Part shown: one piece after another, positions 23,106 through 38,300 of the stretch
How positions within the stretch are numbered: position 1 is the stretch's first letter
How the letters are laid out: every line of letters starts with the position of its first letter
NCBI GenBank assembly: GCA_027422505.1
Contig: JAPQWV010000018.1
Location: 18,742,001-18,806,000 of the forward strand
Source of the DNA: Craterostigma plantagineum
Taxonomy: Eukaryota > Streptophyta > Magnoliopsida > Lamiales > Linderniaceae
DNA length: 64,000 bases
Direction of reading: 5' to 3'
Position numbers and translations under genes: made by a program
The notes under the pieces: generated by a model
Told to the model about the DNA's origin: nothing
Database searches by the model: none
Seen by the model: only the letters and a program-made list of their open reading frames with translations

Positions 23106-23477
23106 GGTGAATCCACATAAAAATACCCGGTTCTATAAAAATTTGCAAGTCAGTACCAATGTCAGAATTTTTTTTTATATAAGTACCCGTTCGACGAACG
23201 TACCATTTTCTCGGTCTTGACGTACCTTTTTATATGTGTATTCGTACCACGTCACGTATTTATATGGTACCCATATATGGTACCTATATACGTTCCACAC
23301 GGTACCTTGCGGCTAACTATATGATGGTACATTTTTTAACTGTATTACCTACTATACTAAATGTATGATATAAATGTACCTTGCGGCGGGCAGGTACCAA
23401 TGTGCAAACATTTATTCTCTATGGTATTGACTTGCTAATTTTTTACATTAATGGGTATTTTTTATGTAAAATCCCCC
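23106..23477. mobile_element. GTACC-rich MITE, copy A
   Basis: The left end GGTGAATCCACATAAAAATA is matched in inverse by the right end (TATTTTTTATGTAAAATCCCC). Inside are many GTACC and GGTAC motifs and TTGCAAGTCAGTACC. It belongs to the same family as copies at 36964, 40942, 42146, 43640 and, more distantly, 46270 and 48979. The target duplication is unclear for this copy. It lies about 160 bp upstream of the BSK start codon. Confidence 0.7.
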
Positions 23478-23635
23478 AATTTTACCAACAAAATATCGAA
23501 ATTCAATAAAATAAGTAATGGATCTGTCCACACAAGCTAAATAACATCGCGTGTTGATTCATCTCAGCTCAGTTCAGCTAAGCGAAGAGAAATCAGCTCT
23601 TACAGTCCCTACCTCGTCGATTTCTATCTATTACC

Positions 23636-26675
<3,040 letters not shown>

Positions 26676-27148
26676 GAAAAAAGTACTAAGGTAAAACAGT
26701 TTTTCCTTGAGTCGATTCAATCGAATTTCTGTTGCACTAATATGACTGCTAGAGGTGTTTGTTTGGCGTATGTATTATTATTGTTCGGGGTTTGGTGTAT
26801 GCTTTTTTCCTTTTGTTTTTCTTTTGTTTCAGAACTGTACAATATTTAAGCTTAAAAAAAATGTATGGTTTACTGTTTCACTGTTGTAATAAGTAACTAC
26901 ATTCTCTTGTTTGCTTCTACGAGTCTAGTGCTGACATGAGTACTCAACAAACTCTTGTTCGTTCTTCCTTTGTTTATACGTAATGACCTTAGCTCAGGTG
27001 AGGGTCATATATGACGTAAGAACACTATCTAATACTGTACAACAGGCAATTCGGGACATTCATGTACAAGTTCTGTTTGTCTAGAAAGAACTCATCTGAG
27101 GAAAAGGTAAAAAAATCGTTCCTCCTTTACGCGCCATACAGAACCACA
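26676..27148. other. Convergent 3' intergenic region (BSK / MSL)
   Basis: Contains the 3' ends of both genes. Nothing else seen. Confidence 0.5.
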
Positions 27149-29810
27149 TTAGGATGCGCACGCCTTCCAATTAGAGGGTAGCCTCATGGAGTTCAAAGGA
27201 GGCGTCATGGAGCGAACGTTAACGTCCTGAGGAAGCAAACGATATTCGATGTCGAGCTCTCGAAAGGTATTAACCATCTCTTGTAACAGTAGAGCCCTCC
27301 TCGACCACCTCTCTCCCATGTCTTGATGGTTCATCGTATGAGAAAGCCAAACAGAGAACTTCATTCTGTTCATGTCTTCAATGTCCCTCATTACGATCAA
27401 CGGAGAAGGGTACCAATGGTCGCTCTTGCTATCCACATACCTTCAAGAAAAGAAGAATAATGATGAGTTGGATGGAAAGAAAGACGAAGATGAAGAAGAA
27501 GAAGGCGAAAAGCTTTTGCTACCTAATGATTCTTTCCTTCATCAGAGCAATCTTTTCTCCAGGGGTTGAAACGTGGATGCAGAAATCTATGGCATCTCCC
27601 ATATCTGGGCTGCGGTAATAGTTCTGTATAGGCTTCGTCGACAAGACGCTGTTTGGATAGTAGATTTTATTGTTGTCGTATCTCAGAAACACCGTTGCCA
27701 GTATGTTCATCTCTTCAACTATCATCTGAGGTTGCAAGAGAAGATGAATGTTATGAAAAGACATTCAGTTAGGAAAATGGAAAGAAACTTCTATTACCTG
27801 AACGCCGTCGACCTCAACTCTATCGCCGACATCGAATGGGTGCACGACGAATAGAAAGATTATCGCCTCGAACGTTGTCTTGCACGTGTTCCCGAAAACG
27901 AACACCACCAGCAGAAGCTGAGAGCTCAAGAAGATGAAGAACTGCGTCGTGGCTACTTTGAGTATGAGCAGCCATACGACGACTATGAGCACTCCCACCA
28001 TCACGTTCAGCATACGGTGCAATTTGTTCACAGCAGTTTTCGTGTCGTTTAGGGACAGTGCAAGTGCCCTTCTTTCTCTAAATGCATTGACCTTCCATTG
28101 CAGTGAAAAGTTTGAGACAAAAAAAAAAAATCAGACAGCCTTAAACATTACCCAGTCTTACAATAATAAGGATTCAAGATCTTTCTTCTTCCTCTTACCA
28201 GCCAGTTTTTAAGAGCTCGCTTGCTGATTCCCTTTACTTCCCTTCCATCTTCGAATAGACTCATGGCCTTCAAAGCTTCGTCTTCTCGCATGAAGCGTAT
28301 CAAGTCCTCTAGTTGGATGCATCTGTTCAAAGAAAAACGTGCAATTAGATGAGATTTGACAAGAGAAAGATTGAACAACTCACTTTGACCCTGGCTTTGC
28401 CACGTTGTTAAATATCTTCTTAGCAGCAGATTTCGCCTGGTTTTCGCTGGTGATGCGAACCGTGGCTTCGTCGTCTTCGCCTGTTGAGCCCCCAAGCTTC
28501 TCGTCTAAAGTTGAGAGCACTCCATTCCTCACAATCTTCATCAGCCTCTTCATATTCCAAGCTGATACGTTCTTCTGATTCATCCTATGCAGATGATCGA
28601 TGGTTATTGCGTTCTCCTCTTCCTTTTTGGACATCAATTTGCTGAATGTCGGGCTAGCAGACGTTGTGCTCTTTCTAGGCGTTGCGATGATTCGACCGCT
28701 CTTTTTTGGAGAAGCATTCGCGCTCAAATCGTGGGGGACGTGGGCGCCTGATTTCTGAAGCTTTTGAACTTCGACCATGACTTTATCTTCTTCTTCTATC
28801 TCTATCAGGGGCGGCCCAGACAGCGTCTCGATCACGTACTGATTGAAGAGCGATTCTTGAATTCGATCGAAGAAAGTGCTGACATGAAACGAGGATGCTA
28901 GAACCTTAACCAGCAACGTCTTCAGTAGCCAAATCACTGTCCCCACGAGCAAACACACCCAAATTCTAGTGATGCAAGGCAAGATTCTTCTACCCTCTGC
29001 GACCCTCGCCACCCTTTCATCGAAGATCAAATGCCAGGCGATCAAAACCATTGCGAGCCAACAAACGTTCTCTACAGAGTTTCTCAGACCGTACACGAAG
29101 TAAAGCACTCGCTTACGCAGCAGAAAGTTCCTTTCAACGAAGAAGACGGCAATTCTTACACCCCACCCAGAGAGTAACCTCCCGCAGATAAGAACTAAGG
29201 CCATCGCCTCCCATTTCCAAAGCTCCAATTCGAAAACTTTCTTACACCTCAAATGGGTAACGGCCAAGCTACAAGCGAGAGCAGCAACGAGGAGAGCCAA
29301 GCTCAGAAACTGAATCACGGACAAGAAACCAAACCCCATCTTCTTGTAATGTTCGGGCAGATCCACTTCTAAAAAGGGGTCGTCGTCCTCGTCGATCTCG
29401 CTGGGATTCACAGTGCCCCTCAATGGCTGAGATCTGTTGCCCAGTCTCAGAGCTTGCGACCTGCGATTATCCTCCGGCGGGTCTAACAACCTCGACTTAG
29501 TTCTTGTCCTTAAAAGACTAGAGTTCCGGCGAAACGAGCTGTTCGAGCTACAGGCGAGAACCTCGTCGTTCTCATGAAAGGAGACGCGAAGTCCGCCGCC
29601 GTCGTTGCTGGTCCGGGCAGCGACGTCGGGGCTCTCTGGTATCTTGGACAACGGCGAAGCTGAAGGATGCGACGACGGAGACTCCGTGACGAAGTCAAAG
29701 TCCCTTGACTCGGCGGCGGCCCTCATGACGGCGTCGTTGGAGAAGCCGTAGCTCGAGTCCCTCCACATTCTGCTGCTGCTCGGAAGATCTGGACCGTCGG
29801 ATTTCATCAA
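27149..29810 (-). CDS. Mechanosensitive channel of small conductance-like protein, MSL10 type
   Basis: Five exons on the minus strand (29810-28384, 28322-28199, 28091-27798, 27725-27523, 27440-27149) total 2340 nt, or 779 aa. The long Ser/Arg-rich cytosolic N-terminus (about 150 residues) is followed by hydrophobic segments near GFLSVIQFLSLALLVAAL, MALVLICGRLL, VCWLAMVLIAW and TRIWVCLLVGTVIWLL. A large soluble loop comes next, then LNVMVGVLIVVVWLLIL. The pore-lining MscS helix and start of the beta domain follow (LLLVVFVFGNTCKTTFEAII, then HPFDVGDRVEVDG). Family members are plasma-membrane, tension-gated, anion-preferring channels. The first of two adjacent Met codons was taken as start. The second is equally possible. 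Confidence 0.93.
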
Positions 29811-30483
29811 CGCCGTAATGGGCCTTGCTTCGCCGACGTATGAAAAAGGTATACTGTCCCTTTCTTTTTCTTCTTTGTTTGTTGGGGATTTTGATAGGTT
29901 AGACGAAGCGCGTCCATTAGATACTCTGCACTAGCTTGAATTTATTACATGTATAAACATGGTAGTTTACGAATTCTTCAAATATATAATTTGTTTTTAA
30001 TGCGAAGTAAATTTACGCCGAGACTGTAAAGGTGATGAGCTGTTGAAGTCTACGAGAAAAAGGTGGTATGGCGCAGAAGGGAAGATATGAAATGAAACGC
30101 CTGTGAGAGAGAAGGTTGGCGGTGATCTCGTCCGTACACGTGGCGGCATGAATTAGTGTGGCCGTTTTGTAGTTGGAAAAGGTTGTGTCTTTGTTATAGT
30201 TCATGTGATTTACACTAATGACACCAAATATTTATTTCTTGGAGGGCGTCACGCACCTTAATTTATGGTACTTTTTCCGCCTAAGGTTGACTAAAATGGA
30301 GAAGAAAGGAGAGTGATGCGTTTGCGTGGACGAATGCTTCTCGTCGAATATGGCTTGGGTGTGTTGTTCGTAGTTGCTAACGTGGAACTTGAGACAAATA
30401 TAATACATTCTATTTAATTTTGATTCTTACTATGTTACGGTCTCGGAGCAAATTGTGATGGCACAAGCAATTGATCAATACTA
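29811..30483. other. Upstream region of the MSL gene
   Basis: Nothing coding is supported. It ends at the copia target duplication AATTA (30484-30488). Confidence 0.5.
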
Positions 30484-30488
30484 AATTA

Positions 30489-30523
30489 TATTTGGGTCCG
30501 GCCGATTTATGGGCTAACCCATG

Positions 30524-30562
<39 letters not shown>

Positions 30563-31102
30563 GTTATGAAAAAAAAAATTACACACTACACACACACGAA
30601 CAGACGCGGGAGAAGAGGGAAAAGAGAAGAAAGAAGGAAAAAGAAAAGGGAGAAGAAAAATTCGATCCGGACGATCCGTTACCCCGATTTCGTCCAAACT
30701 TCGGGAGGAGACTCACCTCGACGTGATCTATACATCTACCGGGTTAGATTGGTCGGTCGTCACAGTTTGATGGTAATCGGCTTGAACCTTTTCTTCGTAT
30801 ATCCGAGCTTGTAGCTCGACGTTTGTTGGTGTACCGAGTTTGTAACTCGACGTTGCGTGCTCTCTTGTCGGCGTAGTATTTTTCGGTGTGTCGTTGGGTT
30901 GTTATTACCTCGAGACGTTCTCGGGAGGAGTTGTTCGTTGTACCCGTCGAACTTGGTTTTAGTGGACGGTTCCTTGGATCGGGATAGCGATCCGTGGTTT
31001 TTCCCGTTTCGGGTTTTCCACGTAAAAAGTTGGCGTGTTATTTTTCGCTTTCGTCGTTGGTTGATAGTCGTTTTATTGCTCGTGATTTCGACAACCCCAA
31101 CA
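30489..31102 (+). repeat. 5' LTR of the copia element
   Basis: 614 bases, from TATTTGGGTCC to CCCCAACA. The expected TG start reads TA in both LTRs, while the inverse end ACA is kept. A (TA)n run and a run of A are followed by ACACACACGAACAGACG. Compared with the 3' LTR I count about eight substitutions plus small indels and a longer TA run. Confidence 0.9.
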
Positions 31103-31105
31103 AAG

Positions 31106-31117
31106 TGGTATCAGAGC
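31106..31117 (+). other. Primer binding site (initiator Met tRNA type)
   Basis: TGGTATCAGAGC, three bases after the 5' LTR, complementary to the 3' end of plant initiator Met tRNA. Confidence 0.9.
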
Positions 31118-31148
31118 GTTGTGTTGTGGCGCTATTGTGTTCGAAGTC

Positions 31149-34100
31149 ATGGAGGGCAATACTAGTCGGATGGTTATGTTGAACGGGTCGAACTACCATA
31201 TTTGGAAAGGGAAGATGGAGGATCTTTTGTACGTAAAAGATTATTATTCGCCCGTGTTCGATCTGGAGAAACCGACTGATAAAAGCGACAAGGAGTGGGA
31301 GTTGATTCATCGTCAGGTTTGCGGCTTTATTCGACAGTGGGTTGACGATAATGTTCTCAATCACATAAGCGACGAGAAACATGCCAGGACCTTATGGAGC
31401 AAGCTTGAGCAGTTATACGCTCGAAAGACGGGCAACAACAAGCTGGTTCTGATAAAGCAGATGATGAGTTTGAAGTATCAAGAAAGGAGCAACATATCTG
31501 ATCACTTGAATACATTCCAAGGAATTATTAATCAGCTAGCTGGAATGGGAATCAAGTTCGACGACGAAGTGCAGGGTTTGTGGTTTCTTGCTACGTTACG
31601 AGACTCGTGGGAGACATTTAGGATGTCGTTATCTAATTCGGCTCCAAATGGCATTTGTTCGATGGAATTGGTGAAAATCAGCGTGCTCATTGAAGAGATG
31701 CGAAGAAAATCGCAGGGTTCTTATACGCAGGCCGATGTCCTAGTCACAGATAACAGGGGGAGGAGCAAGAGTCGAGGCCCAGGTGATCGCAACAGAAGTA
31801 AGAGCAAGTCTGGAAAGTATGCTAGCATCGAGTGTCATTATTGTGGCAAGAAGGGGCACATTAAAAGAGTTTGTCGAAAGTTCCTGAGAGAGAACAAGAA
31901 TGCGAAGAGTCAAGATCATCAGACGACAGATGCTGATAAAGTTGACATGGTAACCACAGTCACGACAGATTTCTTTGTTTTGCGCGACGACGATGTTGTT
32001 AATCTAACTAGTCACGAGACTAGTTGGGTGATCGATAGCGGTGCTATGATACATGCTATACCACGGCGGGATTTCTTTGCCTCATATACCTCTGGTGATT
32101 TTGGACGAGTTATTATGGGAGACGATGGCATTGCTAGAGCCATCGGTATCGGCGATGTGCGCTTGCAGACGGAGAGAACGGCAATACATTGATTTTAAAG
32201 GCCGTGAAGCATCCAGAGCTTCGCATGAGTTTGATGTCCACAGGGAAGCTAGACTATGAAGGTTTCCACAGCCACTTTGGAGATGGAAAATGGAAGCTTA
32301 CTAAAGGCTCCTTAATCGTGGCAAAAGGAGAAAAGACGTCATCTCAGCTTTATGTGACGCAAGCAAAGATTGCAGATTCTATAGTGAATGCAATCGGCGA
32401 TGGTGGCGCGACGGAGCTTTGGCATAATCGACTCAGTCACATGAGCGAAAAGGGACTGATGATACTAGCCAAGAAGAATCTTTTATGTGGCGTGAAGAAT
32501 TCTTCGTTACGAAGATGTGATCATTGCTTGGCTGGGAAGCAGACCCGAGTCGCGTTCAAGAACATCACTCACTCGCCGAAATCAGGTATACTCGATCTAA
32601 TTCACTCCGATGTTTGTGGTCCTATGAAAACAAGAACACTTGGTGGTGCTGTGTATTTTGTTACTTTTATAGATGACCATTCGAGGAAGACCTGGGCTTA
32701 TACGCTGAAGTCCAAGGACCAAGTGCTAGATGTTTTCAAGCAGTTTCACGCTTTGGTGGAGAGGCAGACCAACAAAAAGCTCAAGTGTATTCGGACGGAC
32801 AACGGAGGGGAATATTGTGGTCCTTTTGATGAGTATTGCAAGAGATATGGTATTCGGCATCAAAAGACGACTCCGAAGATACCTCAGTTAAATGGCCTAG
32901 CTGAGAGGATGAACAGAACACTGATCGAGAAAGTGAGATGTTTGCTATCGCAGTCACAGCTGCCGAATTCTTTCTGGGGTGAGGCGTTAAATACCGTTGT
33001 TCATGTCTTAAATCTCACACCTTGTGTTCCTTTGAGATTTGAGGTACCAGATAAGATTTGGTCGGGAAAGGAAGTCTCGTATGATCACCTGCGCGTGTTT
33101 GGGTGCAAGGCCTTTGTTCACATCCCAAAAGACGAGCGATCGAAGCTTGATGTGAAGACAAGACCATGTGTATTCATCGGTTATGGCCTTGATGAGTTTG
33201 GGTACAGATTTTACGACCCCGTGCAGAAGAAGCTTATCAGAAGCCGCGATGCTGTGTTTATTGAAGACCAGTGCATACGAGACATTCAGTCCGAGAAGTC
33301 GCCTAAGAAGTCCAGCGGTGATCTCCCTGATTTAGATCCACCTCCTGTACGTGTAGCATATCCCGATCAAGGGGGAGATATTCCAGAATCTAGCGGTGTC
33401 GGCAACGATGAAAATCCTATAGGCGATGTTGATGTTGAGCCAGCGGAACCTATTGATGAAGCTGTCGAAGAGCCTTCGGTTGAACCTCAGTTGAGAAGAT
33501 CTGCTAGGGAGCATCGTTCATCCACAAGGTATCCTTCAGATGAGTATGTGATGATAACAGATGCGGGAGAACCTGAGGATTACCAAGACGCCATTTCTGT
33601 TGACGACAAGAATGAGTGGATGAAAGCGATGGTGGAAGAGATGCGATCACTCCATGATAATAACACTTATGATTTGGTAGAGCTACCTCGAGGAAAGAAA
33701 GCTCTCAAGAATCGATGGGTTTATCGGCTGAAAATTGAAGAAAATAATTCTCGACCAAGGTACAAAGCTCGGTTGGTCGTGAAAGGCTTCGGTCAGAAGA
33801 AAGGCATTGACTTTGAAGATATATTCTCACCGGTGGTGAAGATGTCCTCGATCCGAGTTGCTCTTGGTTTGGCGGCACGCTTGAACTTGGAGATTGAGCA
33901 ACTTGACGTAAAGATTGCATTTCTTCATGGTGACCTTGAAGAAGACATTTACATGGAGCAGCCCGAGGGATTCAAAGTCAAGGGAAAGGAGCATCTTGTT
34001 TGCAAGTTGAAGAAGAGTTTGTACGGCTTGAAACAAGCTCCACCTCAATGGTACAAGAAGTTCGACTCCTTTATGACCAGTCACGTGTACACCAAAACCT

Positions 34101-35134
34101 CTTCGGATCATTGTGTATTCGTCAAGAGGTACTCCGATGACGACTTTATTATTCTTCTCTTGTACGTTGACGACATGTTGATTATAGGCCATGATACTAG
34201 CAAGATTACGGCGTTGAAGAGAGAGTTGAGCAAGTCTTTTGCGATGAAGGACTTGGGAGCGGCGAAGAAAATTCTCGGCATGAAGATTTCTCGTGATAGG
34301 AAAAATCGGAAGTTATGGTTATCTCAAGAAGACTACATTGAGAAAATTCTCGAGAGATTTCACATGAGTAAAGCCAAGGCGGTTTGTTCTCCACTTGCAG
34401 ATCATTTCAAATTGTCATCTGAGAAATGCCCGAAAAGTGAGGAATAAAAGGCCGATATGAGCAGAGTTCCTTACCAGTCTGCGGTCGGTAGTTTGATGTA
34501 TGCCATGGTTTGTACTCGACCCGATATTGCTCATGCCGTTGGTGTCGTTAGCCGTTTTCTCTCTAATCCGGGAAAAGAGCACTGGGAAGCCGTAAAGTGG
34601 ATATTGAGATATCTCAGAGGGACTTCCAAGACGTGTTTGTGTTTTGGCGGCGGAGAGCCTATGCTAGTTGGATATACCGATTCAGACATGGCAGGTGATA
34701 CTGATTCCAGAAAATCTATTTCAGGTTTTTTGATGACTTTTGCAGGGGGAGCTGTGTCGTGGCAATCGAAGCTGCAGAAGTGCGTTGCGCTATCCACCAC
34801 AGAAGCCGAGTATATTGCAATTACGGAGGGTTGCAAGGAAGCTTTGTGGATGAAGAAGTTTCTTGAAGAACTTGGTTTACGGCAGGACAAGTATGTCGTC
34901 TACAGTGATAGTCAGAGTGCTATCCACCTCTCCAAGAACTCGTCATTCCATTCGAGATCCAAGCATATCGACGTCAGATACCATTGGGTTCGAGATGTGC
35001 TCGAGTCGAAGCAGTTGTATTTGGCGAAGGTACATACGAGCGAGAACGGATCGGATATGTTGACGAAGATTTTGCCGAAGGAGAAGCTCAAGACCTGTCG
35101 GCGGAAAGCGGGCTTGCTTGAGCCCATCATATGA
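31149..35134 (+). pseudogene. Copia gag-pol polyprotein, broken twice
   Basis: In order: gag of UBN2 type ([20 protein letters not shown]) with a CCHC zinc knuckle ([14 protein letters not shown], about 31834-31875); protease with DSG ([12 protein letters not shown]); integrase with HSDVCGPM, RTDNGGEY and LNGLAERMNRT; reverse transcriptase with LLYVDDMLI; RNase H (GYTDSDMAGDTDSRKS ... STTEAEYIA). The frame changes near 32180, just after the protease, and a TAA stands at 34445-34447 between RT and RNase H. Otherwise the frame is open to 35134. It encoded a cytoplasmic retroelement replication machinery. As read it is not autonomous. Confidence 0.93.
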
Positions 35135-35149
35135 GCCGGAGGGGGAGTT

Positions 35150-35747
35150 TATTGGGTCCGGCCCATTTATGGGCTAACCCATGTATTATATATATATGTA
35201 TATAGTTATGAAAAAAAAAATTACACACTACACACACACGAACAGACGCGAAGGAGAAGAGGGAAAAGAGAAGAAAGAAGGAAAAAGAAAAGGGAGAAGA
35301 AAAATTCGATCCGGACGATCGTTACCCCGATTTGGTCCAAACTTCGGGAGGAGACTCACCTCGACGTGATCTATACATCTACCGGGTTAGATTGGTCGGT
35401 TCGTCACAGTTTGATGGTAATCGGCTTGAACCTTTTCTTCGTATATCCGAGCTTGTAGCTCGACGTTTGTTGGTGTACCGAGTTTGTAACTCGACATTGC
35501 GTGCTCTCTTGTCGGCGTAGTATTTTTCGGTGTGTCGTTGGGTTGTTATTACCTCGAGACGTTCTCGGGAGGAGTTGTTCGTTGTACCCGTCGAACTTGG
35601 TTATAGTGGACGTTTCCTTGGATCGGGAGAGCGATCCCGTGGTTTTTCCCGTTTCGGGTTTTCCACGTAAAAGGTTGGCGTGTTATTTTTCGCTTTCGTC
35701 GTTGGTTGATAGTCGTTTTATTGCTCGTGATTTCGACAACCCCAACA
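35150..35747 (+). repeat. 3' LTR of the copia element
   Basis: 598 bases, starts TATTGGGTCC and ends CCCCAACA, followed by the target duplication AATTA. It differs from the 5' LTR mainly by the shorter TA run. Confidence 0.9.
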
Positions 35748-35902
35748 AATTACGGAGCTCAAACTCAATGATAGAAAATATGCGGGCTTCTATGTCACAT
35801 TTTATATAGATGGAGGACTATGTTTAGTTCTTTCCTCAACTCTAGTTAACAAAGAAACGAGCAGACCAGGTAGAATTGAAGGGTTTAGAGCAGCGAAGAG
35901 AG

Positions 35903-36646
35903 ATGATTGTTGCCTTAGATTTGCAGGATTTTCTTCTGCGAGCTAGGGTTCTGAAGCTCTACAGACACGCACTTCGAATTTCACGCAGAGCTCCGTCTGA
36001 TTCGAGAGGTGATTGATGCCTTTTTATCAGTTCCCTGTTGTTGTATTTAGGCGCAAATGTGTTCGGATTCATCCGTTTTGTCGTCGGCGTTGCAATTTCA
36101 TTGATTTGGTGATGTGTTTTGTACAAGTTTTCATCTGGATTACAGTTTTGTTCTGAGGATTGATCAATTTGGGAGACTAATTCCGTCAACAGTTGATAAT
36201 GAAACTGAACTGATTGATTTCAATAGTATTTTGCTAGGTCGGTGTTGATTTCTGTGACCATGAAAAAGGAACTCCATTTAGTGTGTATGCAATCCTGAAA
36301 ATAGTGCAAAAAAGAACAACTTCATGCAGAAAGAGAATCTCTCAATGTTTGAACTTTTATGTTATGAGTTTCTTTATTGCCATTTGGAAGAACCAAACTT
36401 TTGTCCTTAGTCTTACATAAAATACATTGCTTGCTATTTCTATTGGTATATATATGTTAGATTCATGCTAAATCAATATCCTTATGGTGTTTGGGGTAAT
36501 TTCCAGATGAGCTGAGACGGATGATCAGACAAGATATGGAAAGCAACAGAAGCTGCAAAGACAAACAAAGGATTCGGTTTCTGATCAGCGATGGACTTGA
36601 AAGATTGAAGCGTTTGGATGAAATGCTTGATATGCAAGGAAGTTAG
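35903..36646 (+). CDS. LYR-motif (LYRM2-like) small protein
   Basis: Two exons (35903-36008 and 36507-36646) join to 246 nt, 81 aa. The N-terminal half reads MIVALDLQDFLLRARVLKLY followed by RHALRISRRAP, with Leu-Tyr-Arg at about residues 19-21. The second exon reads DELRRMIRQDMESNRSC and RIRFLISDGLERLKRLDEML. Complex1_LYR proteins are small mitochondrial factors that bind acyl-carrier protein and assist respiratory complex or Fe-S assembly. The closest recalled match is the LYRM2 type. Both exons are too short to stand out as long reading frames. The gene starts 150 bases after the copia insertion, which therefore sits in its promoter region. Confidence 0.85.
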
Positions 36647-36954
36647 ATAGATCAAGCTGGTCCCTTTTTTTCTATTCATCAGATCCATTTTTCGAGCATC
36701 AAACGCCAAGCCAGTGATGTTAGAATCATGCTGAGAATCTTTCGCATGTTATGGAGCTAATGATGATGATGATCCCAGTCTGTGTATTTGGCTTGTCAAA
36801 GGTTATCTTTGAGCTTTAGAACTAGGTCATCCAATCCAGAATTAGAAACCCATGGGCACTCGTTTGTTTAGCTTGGAATAATAGTAAGAATAGCTTTTTT
36901 AACTGTTTAAAGAACTTCTAACATGTTAATGCAATTGATTTAATAATAATATAA
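36647..36954. other. Downstream of the LYRM gene
   Basis: Nothing coding recognised before the MITE target duplication (36955-36963). Confidence 0.5.
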
Positions 36955-36963
36955 TTAAATAAA

Positions 36964-37840
36964 GGGGAATTTACAGAAAAGTACCTAATTATATAAAAAG
37001 TTGTAAGTTAGTATTAGGGGTGTGCGTAGTTCGGTATACCGATCGAATTTACCGAATTACCAAAAATTCGGTACAAAACCGGAACCGAAAAATTCGGTTT
37101 GGTATTCGGTTCTTTAAAAAAAATGGTAATTCAGTAAATACGGTTCGGTATAGATTTTGAATTTCGATAAATTCGGTATACTGAATTACCGAAAGTTTAA
37201 AATTAAAATATAATTATTATATCAATATTGAAAATAAAATTATAAGTATATTAATTATACGTATTAATTTAAATATTACTGAAATTTTTATTATTATTAT
37301 TTAAATGTCGGTTATTTCGGTAAAAACCAAATTTACCGAAAAAAAGTTCGGTAAAAACCGAATACCAAACCGAGAAATTCGGTTCGGTATTCGGTATCTA
37401 AAATAGGTGTACCGAAATTTCGGCCGAAATTTCGGTTCGGTCCCGTACGGTATGTACCGAACGAACACCCCTAGTTAGTATTCTTTTAGTATTTTTTATA
37501 TGTAGGTAGGTACCTATTAGAATAATTTTTTTGTCCATTGGTACCCGTCGCGCTGTAAGGTACGTCATATAGCACATTTTGGTACCATAGAGAAGCGCAT
37601 TGTGGGACATAATACAGCGAGAAATGGTACATCATTTAACAACTGAGATGGCGTATAAAAACGATATAAGTACCATATAAACGCGTGAGTGTGACATTGT
37701 ATGTAATACACGTGTAAAAAGGTACTTAAAGACTGAAAAAATGGACACACAATCAAACGCGCGCTTCTATAAAAAAAATTCTGACATGGGTGATGACTTG
37801 CAATTTTTTATATAAACGAGTATTTTTAGGTAGAATCACC
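36964..37840. mobile_element. GTACC-rich MITE, copy B (interrupted by a hAT MITE)
   Basis: Flanked by TTAAATAAA on both sides (36955-36963 and 37841-37849), a 9-bp target duplication. The left end is GGGGAATTTAC, and the right end read inversely is GGTGATTCTAC. The interior contains GTACC motifs. It was split by a later 459-bp insertion. Confidence 0.8.
37015..37473. mobile_element. hAT-type MITE 1 (nested)
   Basis: The ends TAGGGGTGTGCGTAGTTCGG and GAACACCCCTA are inverted. The flanking 8-bp duplication GTTAGTAT is perfect (37007-37014 and 37474-37481), typical of hAT elements. The interior is dense in TTCGGT/ACCGAA motifs and non-coding. Confidence 0.92.
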
Positions 37841-38207
37841 TTAAATAAATTAGGTATTTATCATTCCTCAATTTCACTGCTCCTCATATAATGTAGCACA
37901 TCATAAGATAAAAAAAGTTTGAATATTCGAATACGGAATTGATATTAATAATAGAATACGGAATTGATATTAATAATAGTACCCAAAGTCCAAACCAAAT
38001 AATAACCGTAACCGCCAACACTCTTTTGTCGAAATTTCAAAAAGACCACCAAATACAGATAAAAAAAATAGGTCAAACAAAGTTCAAGTTTTTTTCACCG
38101 TACACACGAAAAACCCGCTGCCGCTCATTCTTTCAGGTTTCTAAAACACAACTCAGATTTGATATTTCAGTGGCGCTTCTCTACGCTCATTTTAATTCAC
38201 CTCTCTG

Positions 38208-38220
38208 CTTATATAACTAG
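38208..38220 (+). promoter_or_regulatory. TATA-like box of the cyclin A3 gene
   Basis: CTTATATAACTAG, about 85 bases before the ATG at 38301. Confidence 0.5.
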
Positions 38221-38300
38221 CAGCAAAAAACCAATCGCACTCAACCCCATTCGACTCCAAAACCTGACCTTTTCTTCTTTTTCTTCTTCCTTCGTCTCCA

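Larger units (their letters stand above)
30489..35747 (+). mobile_element. Ty1/copia LTR retrotransposon, nearly complete
   Basis: LTRs at 30489-31102 and 35150-35747 flank a gag-pol region. Direct flanks AATTA at 30484-30488 and 35748-35752 are a 5-bp target duplication. The initiator-Met-tRNA type primer site TGGTATCAGAGC follows the 5' LTR (31106-31117). A purine tract GGAGGGGGAG precedes the 3' LTR (about 35138-35147). Domain order gag-PR-INT-RT-RH defines copia. Confidence 0.95.

Noticed and set aside
30525..30560. TA-repeat in the copia LTR as an origin or special structure
   Set aside because: Simple slippage-prone microsatellite that differs in length between the two LTRs.
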